NCBI GenBank assembly: GCA_964519145.1
Contig: CAZFHL010000029.1
Span: forward strand, 1 to 8,454
Source: CAZFHL01 sp964519145
GTDB lineage: Bacteria > Patescibacteriota > Minisyncoccia > Phycocordibacterales > WO2-35-19
Direction: 5' to 3'
DNA: 8,454 nucleotides
The notes under the pieces are model-generated. The model was given only the letters and a program-made list of their open reading frames with translations, made no database searches and was not told the DNA's origin. Both the position numbers and the translations under genes were made by a program. The stretch's first letter is position 1; the number at the start of each line of letters is the position of its first letter. Positions 5,584-8,454 of the stretch are shown one piece after another.

Positions 5584-6720
5584 ATGAAAATTGTATTTAC
5601 AGGTGGAGGTAGTGGAGGACATTTTTATCCTATTATTGCCATAGCTGAATCCATAAAAAAAATAGTAAAAGAAAAAAAACTGATTGAACCAGAAATGTAT
5701 TTTTTTAGCCCTGACCCATACAACCAAGGCATTTTATATGACAATAATATAAAATATAAGAAAGTTTTGGCAGGGAAAATAAGAAGATATTTTTCTATAA
5801 AAAACTTTTTTGACTTATTTAAAACATTTCATGGAGTTATAAAAGCTTTATTTGATTTATTTGATATATTCCCAGATGTTATATTTAGTAAAGGAGGTTT
5901 CGGAAGTTTTCCTGTAGTACTTGCAGGCAGAATACTTCAAATACCAGTTTTTATACATGAATCAGATTCAAAACCAGGAAGAGCCAATGCTTGGGCAGGA
6001 AAATTTGCAAAAAGAATAGCTGTATCATATAAAGAAGCAACAGTTTATTTTAAACACAAAGACAGACTCTTGCATACAGGTCAACCAATAATGGAAGAAA
6101 AAAGACAAACAATTTCTGAAAATTGTCATGAATTTTTTAGTTTTGATAAAGGTATAAAAACTATATTTGTTGTAGGAGGATCTCAAGGAGCTGAAATAAT
6201 AAATAATATTATATTAGATTCTATTCAAGATTTAATAAAAGATTATCAAGTTATACACCAGACTGGTCCTAAAAATATAGAAATAGTAAAAGAGGCATCC
6301 AACGCAATACTACTTGATAACAAATTTAGAGAAAGATACAAACCTTATGGTTATTTAAATAGTTTGGAAATGAGAATGGCAGGTGGCGCATCTGATATTG
6401 TTATAAGCAGAGCAGGTTCTACAATATTTGAAATATCTTCTTGGGGTAAACCTTCTATCATAATTCCAATAAATAGCGAGGTTAGCCATGACCAAGTCTC
6501 AAACGCTTTTGCTTATAAAAAAACTGGTAGTTGCTCTGTAATAGAAGAAGAGAACTTAAAACAACATATTTTTATATCTGAAATAAAAAAGATTTTAGAA
6601 AATGAAAATATAAAAAAAGAAATGTCAGAAAAAGCTAAAGAGTTTTTTAAGAGCGATGCTTCTAGCGTCATTGCAAAAGAAATATTATCAATTATAATTT
6701 CACACGAAGAATTAGTTTAA
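5584..6720 (+). CDS. murG: UDP-N-acetylglucosamine:lipid I GlcNAc transferase (MurG)
   Basis: MurG is a GT-B glycosyltransferase on the cytoplasmic membrane face. It adds GlcNAc from UDP-GlcNAc to lipid I, making the lipid II that FtsW uses. The protein has 378 residues, slightly longer than usual. The N-terminal acceptor domain has the glycine-rich loop GGGSGGH (7-13), FPDVIFSKGGFGSFPVVLAG (96-115) and IHESDSKPGRANAWAGK (124-140). The C-terminal donor domain has VVGGSQGAE (196-204), IHQTG (224-228), the key nucleotide-sugar segment SDIVISRAGSTIFEISSWGKP (270-290) with Glu283, and SHDQVSNAFAY (301-311) with Gln304. Two small departures are HESD in place of the common HEQN, and HDQ in place of DHQ. 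Four bases separate it from ftsW, and there is no Shine-Dalgarno, so translation may be coupled. murC, which often follows murG in other bacteria, is not next; gltX is. Confidence 0.95.
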   Translation: MKIVFTGGGSGGHFYPIIAIAESIKKIVKEKKLIEPEMYFFSPDPYNQGILYDNNIKYKKVLAGKIRRYFSIKNFFDLFKTFHGVIKALFDLFDIFPDVIFSKGGFGSFPVVLAGRILQIPVFIHESDSKPGRANAWAGKFAKRIAVSYKEATVYFKHKDRLLHTGQPIMEEKRQTISENCHEFFSFDKGIKTIFVVGGSQGAEIINNIILDSIQDLIKDYQVIHQTGPKNIEIVKEASNAILLDNKFRERYKPYGYLNSLEMRMAGGASDIVISRAGSTIFEISSWGKPSIIIPINSEVSHDQVSNAFAYKKTGSCSVIEEENLKQHIFISEIKKILENENIKKEMSEKAKEFFKSDASSVIAKEILSIIISHEELV

Positions 6721-6743
6721 AGGAATAATTTAAATTACAAGTA

Positions 6744-8198
6744 ATGGAAAATAAAGACAAAAAAGTAATAACAAGGTTTGCACCGTCTCCTACGGGTTTT
6801 ATGCATATTGGTAATGTTAGGACGGCCTTGTATGCTTGGCTCTGGGCCAGAAGAAATAATGGTACTTTTATACTTCGCATAGAAGATACTGATAAAAAAA
6901 GAGAGGTTGTGGGTTCAATAGACCATATAAAAGAGACAATGAAATGGCTTGGTATGGACTGGGATGAGGGCCCAGATATTGGTGGTCCAAATGCGCCATA
7001 TATACAATCAGAGAGAATGAAAGGGTTAGATATATATACAAAGTACGCAAACAAACTAATAGAAAATGGATTTGCTTATGCAGATACAACATCAGAAGAA
7101 GAACTAGATAATTTGAGAAAAAAAGCAGAGGAAGAGAGAAAGCCTTTTTTGTTTAGAGAATACAGACCAAACAATCCACCTAAATGGGAAAAAGGGATGC
7201 CACTTCGTTTTAAAATTAAAGAATTAAAAAGAACAAATTGGAATGACGTTGCTAGGGGGGAGCTTTCTGCTGGTGAAGAAGCATTGGATGATTTTATCTT
7301 GATAAAATCAGATGGTTATCCAACATATAATTTTGCTCATATTGTAGATGATATAGAGATGGGAATAACCCACATAATAAGGGGCCAAGAATTTATATCT
7401 TCAACTCCAAATTATATTGCAGTTTATGAAGCACTTGGAGCTAGACAGCCTATTTATGTTACGGCACCACCACTTTTAGGAGAAAGTGGTAATAAAAAGA
7501 TGGGTAAAAGAGATGGTGCAAAAGATACACTGGAATACAGAAAAGATGGTTTTCTTCCACAAGCAATGGTTAATTTTTTAGTTTTTCTTGGTTTTAATCC
7601 TGGTGGAGAAAAAGAAATATTCACAAAACAAGAATTAATAGATGTTTTTGATATAAATAAAATCCAAAGTTCTCCTGCAAAGGTTAACGAAGAAAAACTC
7701 CTTTGGATGAATAAGGAACATATAAAACTTTTAAATTTTGATGAGCATTTTGAAAGTATTTTAAAATGGCTTCCAGATTCTGTAAAAAATTTAGCTAGAT
7801 TTAATGAAGATGTTTTAAGAAAAATCACTCCAATATTGGTTGATAGAATTTCAAAATGGGGAGATTTAGAGGATTTGGCAAAAGCAGGGGATTTAGATTA
7901 TTTTTTCCAAAAACCAGATTTTGTCCAAAAACTTCTTGTTTGGAAAGAGGGGGATTTAGAGACTTCTAAAAAACACTTGAAAAATATAAAAGAAATTTTG
8001 GACAAGACAGATGATACTTTTTTTGAAACACCAGAAAAAATAAAAAGTGTTTTATGGGATTATGCAGAAAAAGAGGGGAGAGGTAATGTCCTTTGGCCAC
8101 TTAGAGTCGCTCTAACCGGGAAAGATAAAAGTCCTGACCCGTTTACAATGCTTTCTGTTTTAGGAAAGAAAGAAAGTTTAGAAAGAATTACTTTTTGA
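6744..8198 (+). CDS. gltX: Glutamyl-tRNA synthetase (class I)
   Basis: GluRS charges tRNA-Glu with glutamate using ATP. The 484 residues match the bacterial family. The Rossmann catalytic domain begins TRFAPSPTGFMHIGNVRTAL (10-29), where H21-I-G-N24 is the HIGH-type motif. It continues with ILRIEDTD (43-50), SDGYPTYNFAHIVDDIEMGI (189-208) and HIIRGQEF (210-217). The second signature is K252-M-G-K-R256, where the third residue, usually Ser (KLSKR), is Gly. The alpha-helical anticodon-binding part runs from about 325 to the end and closes with LRVALTGKDKSPDPFTMLSV, as in other GluRSs. It starts 23 bases after murG. AAAGGA at 6719-6724 is 19 bases from the ATG, too far for a normal ribosome site. 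The gene ends in TGA, showing TGA is a stop here. Whether it also charges tRNA-Gln, as in organisms using GatCAB, cannot be judged from this window. Confidence 0.96.
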   Translation: MENKDKKVITRFAPSPTGFMHIGNVRTALYAWLWARRNNGTFILRIEDTDKKREVVGSIDHIKETMKWLGMDWDEGPDIGGPNAPYIQSERMKGLDIYTKYANKLIENGFAYADTTSEEELDNLRKKAEEERKPFLFREYRPNNPPKWEKGMPLRFKIKELKRTNWNDVARGELSAGEEALDDFILIKSDGYPTYNFAHIVDDIEMGITHIIRGQEFISSTPNYIAVYEALGARQPIYVTAPPLLGESGNKKMGKRDGAKDTLEYRKDGFLPQAMVNFLVFLGFNPGGEKEIFTKQELIDVFDINKIQSSPAKVNEEKLLWMNKEHIKLLNFDEHFESILKWLPDSVKNLARFNEDVLRKITPILVDRISKWGDLEDLAKAGDLDYFFQKPDFVQKLLVWKEGDLETSKKHLKNIKEILDKTDDTFFETPEKIKSVLWDYAEKEGRGNVLWPLRVALTGKDKSPDPFTMLSVLGKKESLERITF

Positions 8199-8203
8199 TT
8201 TAA

Positions 8204-8454
8204 ATGGGTACTTTTAAAGAAAGAGTTTTAAAGATTGTTGCTAAAATCAAAAAAGGTGATGTTTTGACATATAAACAAGTCGCGAAATTATCTAGAAGTC
8301 CAAATGCTAGTAGGGCAGTCGGTAGTATTTTAAAGAAAAACTTTAACCCAAAGATACCGTGCCATAGAGTCATAAGGAGTGACGGAATGATAGGTGAGTA
8401 TAATAGAGGAAGAGAGGAAAAAATCAAGAAGTTAAAAAAAGAAGGCTATAAAAT
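8204..8454 (+). CDS. O6-alkylguanine-DNA alkyltransferase domain protein (MGMT/Ogt family), 3' end cut off
   Basis: A frame from ATG 8204 runs to the window edge (83 complete codons, no stop). It begins MGTFKERVLKIVAKIKKGDV and shows the C-terminal, DNA-binding and catalytic domain of alkyltransferases. LTYKQVA (21-27) holds the helix-turn-helix tyrosine. SRAVGSILKKNFNP (36-49) holds the arginine finger R37. IPCHRVI (51-57) holds the acceptor C53, followed by the usual S-D-G and G-E-Y. These proteins move an alkyl group from O6-alkylguanine to the cysteine in a single suicide reaction. The acceptor Cys is present, so this is not an ATL-type protein with Trp there. The N-terminal ribonuclease-like domain of full MGMT/Ogt is absent, giving a compact single-domain form. 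The start lies 5 bases after gltX, so it is probably the last or next gene of the same block, coupled and without a Shine-Dalgarno. Confidence 0.9.
   Translation, partial: MGTFKERVLKIVAKIKKGDVLTYKQVAKLSRSPNASRAVGSILKKNFNPKIPCHRVIRSDGMIGEYNRGREEKIKKLKKEGYK

Noticed and set aside
6719..6724. AAAGGA as ribosome site for gltX
   Set aside because: It lies 19 bases before the ATG, too far for normal initiation, and it overlaps the murG stop.
8196..8198. TGA recoding as in some CPR groups
   Set aside because: TGA ends gltX at the expected C-terminus, and no in-frame TGA occurs in any of the conserved genes.

Overview
The window looks like part of a small, AT-rich bacterial chromosome, most likely from the Patescibacteria (CPR), Parcubacteria-like. 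The reasons are a GC content near 30% by eye, gene gaps of only 3-23 bases within operons, almost no Shine-Dalgarno sequences in front of core genes, and divergent but complete cell-wall enzymes in the order mraY-ftsW-murG with gltX directly behind. TGA is a true stop (end of gltX), so this is not one of the TGA-recoding CPR groups. The lineage call is inference.

Bases 1-403 hold the 5' part of a minus-strand gene that runs off the left edge. It encodes a protein with a TRASH/MYM-like zinc-finger signature and has a strong GGAGG ribosome site. Bases 404-706 are a divergent intergenic region. It contains an imperfect inverted repeat of about 117 bases with a GC-rich core, bracketed by two exact 15-base direct repeats. 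This is the least explained part of the window.

Bases 707-4070 are a tight plus-strand block: scpA and scpB (kleisin and winged-helix partners of the SMC condensin), a membrane-anchored D,D-carboxypeptidase (peptidase S11), and mraY (lipid I synthesis). A short self-contained unit follows at about 4054-4386. It has its own sigma-70-type promoter, a strong ribosome site, an 82-residue protein of unknown function and a hairpin terminator.

Bases 4461-8454 are a second plus-strand block: ftsW (SEDS glycan polymerase), murG (lipid II synthesis), gltX (glutamyl-tRNA synthetase) and the start of a single-domain O6-alkylguanine-DNA alkyltransferase cut by the right edge. Together these genes supply and polymerise the peptidoglycan precursor at the membrane (MraY to MurG to FtsW), trim its peptides (the carboxypeptidase), and link this to chromosome segregation (ScpAB), translation and DNA repair.

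scpA and ftsW, the first genes of the two blocks, each have a TGn-extended -10 element ending only 6-7 bases before the ATG. This suggests leaderless mRNAs. I found no clearly new multi-gene system. The best leads are the structured repeat at 479-637, the inserted small-gene cassette, and a MraY with altered active-site positions.
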